A stretch of 9,927 nucleotides of DNA from NCBI GenBank assembly GCA_965653225.1, contig CBFGZI010000135.1, positions 1 to 9,927 of the forward strand, given 5' to 3'. Source of the DNA: JALZDI01 sp965653225. GTDB lineage: Bacteria > Actinomycetota > Actinomycetes > Propionibacteriales > Nocardioidaceae. Positions 1 through 6,500 of the stretch are shown here, one piece after another; position 1 is the stretch's first letter; each line of letters opens with the position of its first letter. The notes below the pieces were generated by a model that did not search any database, was not told the origin of the DNA, and saw nothing but the letters and a program-made list of their open reading frames with translations. The translations under genes and the position numbers were made by a program.

Positions 1-797
1 GCGGCCACGGCGTCGCGGCGGGACAGGCCCCGCTCCTCGGCCCGGCGGACCAGGCCGGCCACCTGCTCGTCGTCGAGAGCGCCGGGCTCCTCGGGCTCGC
101 GGCCGGCGACCACGATGGTGACCTCGCCGCGGACGCCGCCGGCCGCCCAGTCGGCCAGCTCGCGCACGGGCCCGCGGCGTACCTCCTCGTGCAGCTTGGT
201 CAGCTCCCGGCACACCACCCCGGGCCGGTCGTCGCCGAACGCGTTTGCCATCGCCGCAAGCGTGTCGGCCGTGCGGTGCGGCGCCTCGAAGAACACCATC
301 GTGCGCGGCTCGCCCGCGAGCTCGGCCAGCCGGGTGCGCCGCTCGCCCGCCTTGCGGGGCAGGAACCCCTCGAAGCAGAACCGGTCCACCGGCAGCCCCG
401 ACACCGCCAGCGCCGCCAGCACGGCCGAAGGGCCGGGTACGGCGGTGACCTCGATGTCCTCGGCGACCGCCGCGGCCACCAGCCGGTAGCCGGGGTCGGA
501 GACGCTGGGCATGCCGGCGTCGGTCACCAGCACCACCCGCAGGCCCTCGCGCAGGGCCTGCATCAGCTCCTCGGTGCGCGCGGCCTCGTTGCCCTCGAAG
601 TACGACACCACGCGTGCGCTGACCTCGACGCCGAGCAGCTTGCACAGCTTGCGCAGCCGGCGGGTGTCCTCGGCCGCGACCACGTCGGCCTCGGCCAGCT
701 CGACGCCCAGCCGCGGTGGCGCGTCCTCGATGCGGCCGATCGGAGTGGCCGCGAGTACCAGAGTCGCCTCGTGCCTGGTCCGCGCGCGCTCCGTCAC
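1..797 (-). CDS. rsmI: 16S rRNA (cytidine-1402-2'-O)-methyltransferase RsmI (3' end cut by window)
   Basis: RsmI uses S-adenosylmethionine to methylate the 2'-OH of C1402 in 16S rRNA, at the ribosomal P site in the cytoplasm. 265 complete codons are present. The tetrapyrrole-methylase fold is seen in order: ATPIG (residues 17-21), AAEDTRRLRKL (41-51), VTDAGMPSVSDPG (91-103, the SAM-binding glycine-rich loop), PGPSA (121-125), FEGFLPRK (142-149), FEAPHR (170-175) and RELTKLHEE (197-205). Family members have about 280 residues, so only the last 15-25 are missing past the left edge. The start is GTG at 795-797; an in-frame TAA lies 21 bases upstream and no other start falls between. No strong Shine-Dalgarno is visible. 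The divergent rsmI/pmt arrangement is also found in mycobacteria, which supports the call; here another gene has come between the two. Confidence 0.96.
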   Translation of the reverse strand, partial: MTERARTRHEATLVLAATPIGRIEDAPPRLGVELAEADVVAAEDTRRLRKLCKLLGVEVSARVVSYFEGNEAARTEELMQALREGLRVVLVTDAGMPSVSDPGYRLVAAAVAEDIEVTAVPGPSAVLAALAVSGLPVDRFCFEGFLPRKAGERRTRLAELAGEPRTMVFFEAPHRTADTLAAMANAFGDDRPGVVCRELTKLHEEVRRGPVRELADWAAGGVRGEVTIVVAGREPEEPGALDDEQVAGLVRRAEERGLSRRDAVA

Positions 798-815
798 GGG
801 CTCAGCATCGCAGCC

Positions 816-844
816 TTAACCGGGCCCTCGGGCGGTGCCATACT
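816..844 (+). promoter_or_regulatory. Putative promoter of the flavoprotein gene
   Basis: TTAACC at 816-821 and CATACT at 839-844 are separated by exactly 17 bp, each matching 4 of 6 positions of the -35 and -10 consensus. Transcription would begin near 851, giving a leader of about 16 bases that contains the GGGGGAGGGA ribosome-binding site. It lies in the 69-bp gap between divergent rsmI and the flavoprotein gene. This is inference from consensus only. Confidence 0.4.
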
Positions 845-866
845 CCACACCATCGGGGGAGGGACC

Positions 867-2042
867 ATGACGCAGGATCACACCCGGCTGCTGGTCATCG
901 GCGCCGGACCGTTCGGACTCTCACTGGGCGCGTACGCCGACCACCTCGGGATCGACAACCGCATCCACGGCCTGCCGATGAGCTTCTGGCGCCAGCACAT
1001 GCCCGACGGCATGCTGCTGCGGTCGGCCTGCGACTGGCATCTCGACGCCACCGGCCGCGACACCATCGAGGCCTACCTCGACACGCTGGGGCTGACGCCG
1101 CCGGACGTGGAGCCGCTGACGCTGCCCTTCTACCTGTCGTACGTGGAGTGGTTCCAGCAGCGCCGCGGGCTGCGTCCGGACCCGCGGCTGGTGGTCGCGC
1201 TGGACCGGGACCAGCACGGTTTCCGGGCCCGGCTCGAGGACCGCACCACCCTGGTCGCCGACAATGTGGTGGTCGCGCTGGGGTTCCGGCACTTCCAGCA
1301 CGTGCCTGACGACCTGGCCGCCGTGCTCCCGGAGGGGCGCTACCAGCACACCTGCGAGCAGGTCGACCTGGTCGGGTCCGCGGGCCGGCGGGTGCTCGTC
1401 GTCGGCGGCCGGCAGAGCGCGTTCGAGTGGGCGGCGCTGCTGCACGAGGCCGGTGCGGCGTCGGTGGACGTGTGCCACCGGCACCCCAGTCCCGCGTTCG
1501 CCGCGTCGGACTGGTCGTGGGTGACGCCGCTGATGGACGGCATGGTGGACGACCCCGGCTGGTACCGGCGGCTCTCCACCGGCCAGAAGGACGACGTCGG
1601 CCACCGGCTGTGGGCCGAGGGCCGGCTCAAGGTCGAGCCGTGGCTGGAGGACCGGCTGACCGGCCGCAGCGTGCGGATCCGGCCGTTCACCCGGGTCGTG
1701 GCCTGCGAGCAGCTGCCCGGCGGGGACCTGGAGGTGCGCCTCGACGACGGCTCGAGGCTGCAGGTGGACGACATCGTGCTCGCCACCGGCTACCGGCCCG
1801 ACGTCACCAGGATCCCGCTGCTGGTCGCCGGCAACGTGCTCCCCGCGCTGGAGACCCGCAACGGGCTGGCGGTGCTGGACGAGAGCTTCCAGACCAGCGT
1901 GCCCGGGCTGTTCATGACCAGCATGCTGGCGGTGCAGGACTTCGGCCCGTTCTTCGCGTTCACCGGGGCCGTGCGGACGTCGACGAGGCTGATCGGCGAC
2001 GCGCTGGCCAGGCAGCCCCGGCCACTCGCCGGCACCGGCTGA
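867..2042 (+). CDS. FAD-dependent oxidoreductase, lysine/ornithine N-monooxygenase-like
   Basis: The protein has 391 residues and two dinucleotide-binding folds typical of class B flavin monooxygenase-like proteins. GAGPFG at 12-17 is the FAD Rossmann motif and VVGGRQSA at 178-185 the NAD(P)H-binding motif; ATGYRPD at 306-312 is the conserved strand near the C-terminus of this superfamily. The segment SFWRQHMPDGMLLRS (39-53) resembles actinobacterial flavoproteins annotated as N-hydroxylase-like. No signal peptide or membrane segment is evident, so it is probably cytoplasmic. The substrate cannot be deduced: no siderophore or natural-product genes are present. The reading frame stays open upstream to base 189, but that part is antisense to rsmI. 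ATG 867 follows a strong GGGGGAGGGA (855-864) and begins right before the FAD motif. It lies 54 bp ahead of pmt on the same strand. Family confidence is high, function unknown. Confidence 0.9.
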   Translation: MTQDHTRLLVIGAGPFGLSLGAYADHLGIDNRIHGLPMSFWRQHMPDGMLLRSACDWHLDATGRDTIEAYLDTLGLTPPDVEPLTLPFYLSYVEWFQQRRGLRPDPRLVVALDRDQHGFRARLEDRTTLVADNVVVALGFRHFQHVPDDLAAVLPEGRYQHTCEQVDLVGSAGRRVLVVGGRQSAFEWAALLHEAGAASVDVCHRHPSPAFAASDWSWVTPLMDGMVDDPGWYRRLSTGQKDDVGHRLWAEGRLKVEPWLEDRLTGRSVRIRPFTRVVACEQLPGGDLEVRLDDGSRLQVDDIVLATGYRPDVTRIPLLVAGNVLPALETRNGLAVLDESFQTSVPGLFMTSMLAVQDFGPFFAFTGAVRTSTRLIGDALARQPRPLAGTG

Positions 2043-2043
2043 C

Positions 2044-2070
2044 GGTCCGGGTGTCCGCGGCGGTCGGACC
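2044..2070 (+). terminator. Weak hairpin after the flavoprotein gene
   Basis: GGTCCG (2044-2049) and CGGACC (2065-2070) form a perfect 6-bp stem with a 15-base loop starting 2 bases after the flavoprotein stop codon. There is no T-tract. It could be a weak transcription stop ahead of the separate pmt promoter, or simply a chance repeat in GC-rich DNA. Confidence 0.25.
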
Positions 2071-2084
2071 CCTGCGGCCCTCCG

Positions 2085-2097
2085 TACGATTGGCGCG
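2085..2097 (+). promoter_or_regulatory. Putative -10 box giving a leaderless pmt mRNA
   Basis: TACGAT at 2085-2090 fits the actinobacterial TAnnnT -10 pattern. Its last T is 7 bases before the G of the pmt GTG start (2097), the usual distance from -10 to transcription start. No Shine-Dalgarno sequence precedes the GTG. Together this suggests that transcription and translation both begin at 2097. The -35 is poor; TCGGAC at 2064-2069 is the nearest candidate but its 15-bp spacing is short. Confidence 0.45.
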
Positions 2098-3740
2098 TGC
2101 CTACCGCCCTGGACCGTCCCGTGCGCAGCGTCAGCCTGAGCCGCACGACGCAGGGACGCCCGCGGCCGCTGCTGCCGAGCCGCTTCCGCTCGCTGGTGGC
2201 CGGCGAGCCCCGCTGGGTGGGGTGGGCCGGTCCGGTCGCGGTCGCGCTGCTGGCGCTGCTGCTGCGGCTGTGGCACCTCGGCCGGCCGGACAAGGTGCTG
2301 TTCGACGAGACCTACTACGCCAAGGACGCGTACTCGCTGCTGAAGTTCGGCTACGTGCGCGACACGGTCGACCGGGCCGACGAGATGCTCGCGCACGGCC
2401 ATCTGAACGGCCTGTTCAAGCCCGATGCGAGCTTCTACGTGCATCCCGACCTCGGGAAGTGGATCATCGCCGGCGGCGAGTGGCTGTTCGGCATGAACTC
2501 GTTCGGCTGGCGCATCTCGGCGGCGGTCGTCGGTGCGCTCACGGTGCTGGTGCTGGCACGGCTGGTGCGCCGGATGACGGGCTCGACGCTGCTGGGCTGC
2601 GTCGCGGGCCTGCTGCTGTGCTTCGACGGGCTGCACTTCGTGATGTCGCGGCTGGCGCTGCTCGACGTGTTCATGACGTTCTTCGTGATGTGCGCGGTCG
2701 CGTGCCTGGTGGCCGACCGCGAGTGGGGCCGGGCACGGCTGCTGCGCCTCGCCCCCGCTGCTGACGGCTCGTCAGTGTCCGGGTGGGGACCGGTGCGGCC
2801 CCTGCTGCTGCGGCCGTGGCGGCTGGCGGCGGGCGTTTCGTTCGGGCTGGCCTGCGGCACGAAGTGGAACGCGGTGTTCCCGCTGGCCGCGTTCGGCCTG
2901 CTCGTCTGGGCCTGGGACAGCGGGGCACGCCGCGCGATCGGCGTACGGTTTGCGCCGCTGCGGTCGGCCCTGGTGGACGCCGTCCCGGCCTTCTTCTCGC
3001 TGGTCGGTGTCGGGCTGGTCGTCTACATCGCCACCTGGTCCGGATGGCTGGCGCACGTGCAGCAGTACGAGCAAAGCTTCGGCGGCGGCTGGGGCAGCTA
3101 CCTCCGGCACGACGCCTCGGGTCCGGGCGAGGTCGTGCAGTCGCTGCACTCGCTGTGGAACTTCCACGTGGACGTGTGGGACTTCCACACCGGCGCGGGC
3201 CTGGCGGAGGCGACGCACCCGTACCAGTCCGACCCCGCCGGCTGGCTGATCATCAACCGGCCGGTCGGCATCGACGCCACCACGGACATCCAGCCGGGCA
3301 CGCTCGGCTGCACCGCCTCCGACAAGTGCATCGAGCAGATCCTGGCGATCGGCACGCCGGTGCTGTGGTGGGCAGGCGTCGGCGCGCTGGCCGTGTCGGC
3401 GGCGCTGTGGGTGGGAGCGCGCGACTGGCGGTTCGGCGTGCCGCTCGTCGGGGTGCTGTCGTCGTGGCTGCCCTGGCTGCGCTACTCCGACCGGCCGATC
3501 TTCTTCTTCTACGCGGTGGCGATCATCCCGTTCACGGTGATCGCGCTGTCGCTGGTGCTGGGCCGGGTGCTGGGCCCCGCCGATGCCGACCCGCGACGAC
3601 GCGCCTGGGGCGCGGCCGCGGCGGGCGTCTTCGTCGCGCTGGTGATCGCGAACTTCGCCTACATCTACCCCATCCTCAGCGACACGCTGATGACGAACCA
3701 CCAGTGGCTCGGACGCATGTGGTTCGCCCGCTGGATCTAG
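2097..3740 (+). CDS. pmt: Dolichyl-phosphate-mannose--protein mannosyltransferase family (Pmt)
   Basis: This GT39/GT-C membrane enzyme transfers mannose from polyprenyl-phosphate-mannose on the outer face of the membrane to Ser/Thr of exported proteins, usually while they are secreted through Sec. The product has 547 residues, slightly longer than the mycobacterial enzyme. A first membrane helix (about 42-58) is followed by the outer loop with the catalytic acidic pair FDETYYAKDA (D70, E71), then HPDLGKW (116-122), CFDGLHFVMSRLALLD (175-190) and GTKWN (254-258). Many hydrophobic helices follow to the C-terminus, with a Trp/His-rich outer loop around 300-370. The basic, Arg-rich N-terminus (about 1-40) should lie in the cytoplasm. 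The GTG start is the most plausible: it gives the expected cytoplasmic tail and sits 7 bases after a -10-like box. The rsmI neighbourhood supports the assignment. A donor synthase (Ppm) is not in the window. Confidence 0.95.
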   Translation: MPTALDRPVRSVSLSRTTQGRPRPLLPSRFRSLVAGEPRWVGWAGPVAVALLALLLRLWHLGRPDKVLFDETYYAKDAYSLLKFGYVRDTVDRADEMLAHGHLNGLFKPDASFYVHPDLGKWIIAGGEWLFGMNSFGWRISAAVVGALTVLVLARLVRRMTGSTLLGCVAGLLLCFDGLHFVMSRLALLDVFMTFFVMCAVACLVADREWGRARLLRLAPAADGSSVSGWGPVRPLLLRPWRLAAGVSFGLACGTKWNAVFPLAAFGLLVWAWDSGARRAIGVRFAPLRSALVDAVPAFFSLVGVGLVVYIATWSGWLAHVQQYEQSFGGGWGSYLRHDASGPGEVVQSLHSLWNFHVDVWDFHTGAGLAEATHPYQSDPAGWLIINRPVGIDATTDIQPGTLGCTASDKCIEQILAIGTPVLWWAGVGALAVSAALWVGARDWRFGVPLVGVLSSWLPWLRYSDRPIFFFYAVAIIPFTVIALSLVLGRVLGPADADPRRRAWGAAAAGVFVALVIANFAYIYPILSDTLMTNHQWLGRMWFARWI

Positions 3741-3762
3741 TCGTTCGGCTGCCGTTCCGCGA

Positions 3763-3816
3763 CGGTCGCGTGTCAATGCGGCCGCGTGGGATGTGGCCAG
3801 ACATGACACGCGACCG
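3763..3816. terminator. Bidirectional hairpin between convergent pmt and the ALDH gene
   Basis: A perfect 13-bp inverted repeat, CGGTCGCGTGTCA (3763-3775) and TGACACGCGACCG (3804-3816), encloses a 28-base loop that itself holds two GGCC tracts (3780-3783, 3795-3798) able to pair. It lies 22 bases past the pmt stop and 35 bases past the ALDH stop, the right place for a two-way terminator. There is no T-tract, as is common for actinobacterial terminators. Because the arms are perfect and the loop is long, a protein-binding site is an alternative. Confidence 0.5.
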
Positions 3817-3851
3817 CGCACCGGCCAGTGCCCAGTGCGGGTTTGCGCCTC

Positions 3852-5405
3852 TCAGCGGATGCGCGTCTTGCGCATCACCCGCAGCGACTTGACCGTGATG
3901 TCGGCGTGCTTGGCGTATGGCATGCCCTTCGGCGCTCCGAGCACCTGCTTCTTCTGCACCGCCAGGTTGAGCACGTCGGTGTACTTCAGCAGACCGTCGT
4001 CGCCGTGGCGCGAGCCGATGCCGGACCGGCCGACGCCACCGGCGGGCGTGTCGATGCTGCTGTAGGCGGCCGCCATCCCGTCGTTGATGTTGACCGTCCC
4101 CGCGTGGATCTGCCGGCCGACCGCGGCGGCCTTCTTCAGGTCCCCGCCGTACACGCTGGCGTTGAGCCCGTACACCGTGTCGTTGGCGCGCGAGACGGCC
4201 TCGTCCACGGTCCGGTACGGGTACACCGCGACCACGGGACCGAACGTCTCGTCCGCGTAGCACAGCATCTGCGGGGTCACGCCGGTCAGGATCGTCGGCT
4301 CGTAGAAGGCCGGGCCGAGGTCGGGTCGGCTCCGGCCGCCGGTGAGCACGGTGGCGCCCTTCGTACGCGCGTCCTCCACGTGCGCGGACACCTGGTCGCG
4401 CTGCCGCTCCGAGATCAGCGAGCCGATGTCGGGCCCGAACTCGTACCCCGGGCCCATCGCGAGCTCCTGCGTCTCCTGCACCATCCGCTCGCAGAACGTG
4501 TCGAACATGTGGTCCGGCACGTAGATCCGCTCGATGTGCATGCAGATCTGACCCGCGGCCATGAACGCGTTGGTCACCGCACCCTGCACGGCCAGGTCGA
4601 GGTCGACGTCGTCGAGGACGATCAGCGGGTTCTTGCCGCCCAGCTCCAGCGAGCAGCCCGACAGCTGTCCGCCGGCCCGGGCAGCCACCTGCGCGCCCGT
4701 CCGGTCGGAGCCGGTGAACATCACGTAGTCGCTGTTGTCGACCACGGCGCCACCGACGACCGGCCCGTCGCCCACCACCACCTGGAACAGGCCCTTCGGG
4801 AGCCCGGCCCGGTAGAGCAGGTCGACGCCGTACAGCGGGCTCAGCGCGGTCTGGCTGTCGGGCTTGAGCACGACGCCGTTGCCGGCCATCAGCGCCGGGA
4901 TGGCGTCGGACAGCCCGAGGCAGAACGGCCCGTTCCACGGCGAGATGAACCCGATCACGCCCTTGGGCCGCCGGATCTCGGTCGAGGTCACGACGATCGG
5001 CACCGGGCCCCGGCGCCGTTTCGGCCGCAGCAGCCGCGGCGCGACGCCGAGGTAGTGGCTCACCGTCATCGGCGGGTCGCACACCTCCTCGAAGGCGTTC
5101 TTGCGCGACTTGCCGGTCTCGGCCTGGATCAGGTCGACGATCTCCGCCTGGTGCTTGAGCACGAGCGAGTGGAAGCGCCTGAACACCCGCATCCGCTTGC
5201 GCACGCTCGTCCTGGCCCACTGCTCCTGCGCCCGCCGGGCGGTGTCGGCGGCCCGGGCGACATCGGCCTCGGTCGACTGCGGGATGGCGGCGAGCGGCCC
5301 GCCGGTGAAGATCTCGGTGGTCTTCGCGGTCTCGCCGGTGGAGGAGGCGATGTGCCGGGTCAGGCGGGCGACCAGCCCGTCGGTGATGGTGGCCGGCAGC
5401 GTCAC
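3852..5405 (-). CDS. gabD2: Succinate-semialdehyde dehydrogenase-like aldehyde dehydrogenase (GabD2 type)
   Basis: This NAD(P)-dependent aldehyde dehydrogenase of 517 residues oxidises an aldehyde to its acid. Motifs: SPWN (155-158, oxyanion Asn158), VLKPDSQT (179-186, cofactor-binding Lys181), FTGS (230-233), LELGGKNP with general base Glu254 (253-260), GQIC with nucleophile Cys288 (285-288), and ETFGPV (386-391). The Glu-to-Cys spacing of 34 is canonical. Length and segments such as GPAFYEPTILT and NDTVYGLNASVYG closely resemble, from memory, mycobacterial GabD2 (about 518 residues). The true substrate may differ: it is coupled to an SDR rather than to a GABA aminotransferase. The start is GTG 5405, whose GTGA overlaps the SDR stop by 4 bases, with GGGAGGTG (5411-5418) as ribosome-binding site inside the SDR gene. 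Hence translation is probably coupled. The upstream open frame (to 5528) only overlaps the SDR gene. Enzyme family is certain; the symbol is a best guess. Confidence 0.92.
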   Translation of the reverse strand: MTLPATITDGLVARLTRHIASSTGETAKTTEIFTGGPLAAIPQSTEADVARAADTARRAQEQWARTSVRKRMRVFRRFHSLVLKHQAEIVDLIQAETGKSRKNAFEEVCDPPMTVSHYLGVAPRLLRPKRRRGPVPIVVTSTEIRRPKGVIGFISPWNGPFCLGLSDAIPALMAGNGVVLKPDSQTALSPLYGVDLLYRAGLPKGLFQVVVGDGPVVGGAVVDNSDYVMFTGSDRTGAQVAARAGGQLSGCSLELGGKNPLIVLDDVDLDLAVQGAVTNAFMAAGQICMHIERIYVPDHMFDTFCERMVQETQELAMGPGYEFGPDIGSLISERQRDQVSAHVEDARTKGATVLTGGRSRPDLGPAFYEPTILTGVTPQMLCYADETFGPVVAVYPYRTVDEAVSRANDTVYGLNASVYGGDLKKAAAVGRQIHAGTVNINDGMAAAYSSIDTPAGGVGRSGIGSRHGDDGLLKYTDVLNLAVQKKQVLGAPKGMPYAKHADITVKSLRVMRKTRIR

Positions 5406-6271
5406 GGCTGCACCTCCCGGTCGGACGCGGGTGCGCTCCTGCTCACCCGGGCCTCGTACTCCTCCCGCGCCTGCGTGTGCATCGCGTCGGTGAGCATGGT
5501 CTCTCCGCCGAGCACCCGGTTGAGCCACTCGCCGATGCGACGCGGGATGAGCGGCCCGGTGCGCACCGACGTGCCCAGCGACTTGGGCACGAAGACGTAC
5601 AGCCGCGGCTCCTTCAGAGCCCCGACGATCGCCTCGGCCACCTCCTCCGGCTCCACCGACCGCACTCCCTTGTTCTGCTTGAGCCCCGCGGACAGCTCGG
5701 TGTGCACGATCGCGGGGTAGACACAGGAGACCTCGAGGCCGGTGTGCTTGAGCTCGATGTTCAGCGACTCGGTGAACCCGGAGACGCCGAACTTGGTCGC
5801 GGCGTACGTCGCCGCGCCCGACACCGGGATCTTGCCCGCCGCCGACGAGACGTTGACGATGTGGCCGGCGCCGCGCGGCTTCATCCGGCGTACGGCCTCC
5901 TTGGAGCCGTGGATGACGGCGGCGAGGTTGATGGCGATCTGTGCCGCGGTCGTGCGGTCGGACTCCTCCTCGATCCGGTTCAGCGGCATGATGCCCGCGT
6001 TGTTGACCAGCGCGTAGATCGGGCCGAGCTCACGCTCCACCTGGTCGAGGAACGCCGTGAACGCCTGCCGGTCGCTCACGTCGAGCGGCAACGCGACCGC
6101 GTTGGGCTCCAGCGCGGCCGCGGTCTCCTTGGCCCGGTCGAGCTCCACGTCGCCGATCGCCACCCGGGCGCCCTCGCGGACGAGCGCGGCCGCCGTACAG
6201 GCGCCGATGCCACGCCCCCCACCGGTGACCACCACGACCTTGCCGGACAGTGAACGGGGCTGACGCGCCAT
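5402..6271 (-). CDS. Classical short-chain dehydrogenase/reductase (SDR)
   Basis: An NAD(P)-dependent oxidoreductase of 289 residues. The cofactor motif TGGGRGIG is at 16-23, Asp41 at the end of the second strand suggests preference for NAD(H), NNAG is at 90-93, and the catalytic Ser143, Tyr156 and Lys160 (YAATK) have classical spacing. About 70 residues after the catalytic core, including an Arg-rich segment and a charged tail, extend beyond the minimal 250-residue SDR; they may form a substrate lid or membrane-contacting helix. ATG 6271 is preceded by GAGGA with good spacing and leaves only ten residues before the first strand. An upstream in-frame ATG (6445) would read through the promoter and is unlikely. 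It is the first gene of an operon with the aldehyde dehydrogenase, implying alcohol to aldehyde to acid oxidation. The substrate is unknown; the KstR-like promoter site hints at lipid or sterol metabolism. Confidence 0.92.
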   Translation of the reverse strand: MARQPRSLSGKVVVVTGGGRGIGACTAAALVREGARVAIGDVELDRAKETAAALEPNAVALPLDVSDRQAFTAFLDQVERELGPIYALVNNAGIMPLNRIEEESDRTTAAQIAINLAAVIHGSKEAVRRMKPRGAGHIVNVSSAAGKIPVSGAATYAATKFGVSGFTESLNIELKHTGLEVSCVYPAIVHTELSAGLKQNKGVRSVEPEEVAEAIVGALKEPRLYVFVPKSLGTSVRTGPLIPRRIGEWLNRVLGGETMLTDAMHTQAREEYEARVSRSAPASDREVQP

Positions 6272-6310
6272 CGTCTTCCTCGCCTCTCGCGTACGGGTGC
6301 AGTGCGGCAA

Positions 6311-6339
6311 ACTGTAACGTGTTCTACCCGCATTGCCTA
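6311..6339 (-). promoter_or_regulatory. Putative promoter of the SDR/ALDH operon
   Basis: Read on the minus strand, TAGGCA (6339-6334) and TACAGT (6316-6311) are separated by 17 bp; they match 4 of 6 positions of the -35 and the TAnnnT core of the -10. Transcription would begin near 6304, about 33 bases before the SDR start codon. The KstR-like operator covers the spacer and -10, as expected for a repressor site. Confidence 0.45.
6313..6326. promoter_or_regulatory. KstR-like operator (TnnAACnnGTTnnA)
   Basis: TGTAACGTGTTCTA (minus strand TAGAACACGTTACA) fits the published mycobacterial/rhodococcal KstR consensus TnnAACnnGTTnnA at every defined position. KstR is a TetR-family repressor of the cholesterol/lipid catabolism regulon, released by a CoA-thioester of a steroid intermediate. 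The site lies 42-55 bases before the SDR start and overlaps its predicted -10. No regulator gene is in the window, so the repressor would act in trans. A related TetR-family protein with a similar half-site is possible. Confidence 0.5.
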
Positions 6340-6385
6340 GACCGCGGCCCAGGTCGCCGCACGCGATCTGACCGGCGAGGACGCG

Positions 6386-6414
6386 CCCCGACACCCCTCT
6401 GGCCGTGTTCGGGG
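6386..6414. repeat. Imperfect hairpin between the divergent SDR and TSUP promoters
   Basis: CCCCGACAC (6386-6394) and GTGTTCGGGG (6405-6414) pair over nine positions with one bulged T and a 10-base loop. It sits between two divergent promoters. It could be a regulator site or insulate the two transcription units; nothing more can be said from sequence. Confidence 0.3.
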
Positions 6415-6439
6415 ACACACCGGATGACCCCCGCACGGT

Positions 6440-6468
6440 TTGCATACCCCCGGTAAGTCTATTAGTTT
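6440..6468 (+). promoter_or_regulatory. Putative promoter of the TSUP transporter gene
   Basis: TTGCAT (6440-6445) and TAGTTT (6463-6468) are spaced by 17 bp, with the TAGnnT -10 form common in actinomycetes. Transcription would start near 6475, giving a leader of about 26 bases with the ribosome-binding site GGAAGGA (6489-6495). Confidence 0.5.
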
Positions 6469-6478
6469 GCCCGACTTA
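6454..6478. promoter_or_regulatory. Inverted repeat flanking the -10 of the TSUP gene
   Basis: TAAGTC (6454-6459) and GACTTA (6473-6478) form a perfect inverted repeat with 13 bases between, bracketing the predicted -10 and start site. A second pair, CCGGTA (6450-6455) and TACCGG (6485-6490), overlaps its left arm and reaches into the ribosome-binding site. The layout suits a dimeric repressor. I do not recognise the half-site. Confidence 0.4.
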
Positions 6479-6500
6479 GCCCCCTACCGGAAGGACGGAC

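Noticed and set aside
17..797. RsmI TPIG followed by Arg instead of the usual Asn
   Set aside because: This position already varies in actinobacterial RsmI proteins as I recall them, so I do not regard it as loss of function.
189..866. Upstream extension of the flavoprotein frame
   Set aside because: It overlaps rsmI in antisense, has shadow-like composition, and a strong ribosome-binding site plus the FAD motif support ATG 867.
921..2636. Long minus-strand open frame of 571 codons
   Set aside because: It is antisense to the flavoprotein and pmt genes, rich in Arg/Pro/Gln/His low-complexity sequence, and shows no domain. It is a shadow of GC-biased third positions.
3828..5720. Long plus-strand open frame of 630 codons
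   Set aside because: It is antisense to the well-supported aldehyde dehydrogenase and SDR genes and its translation is low-complexity.
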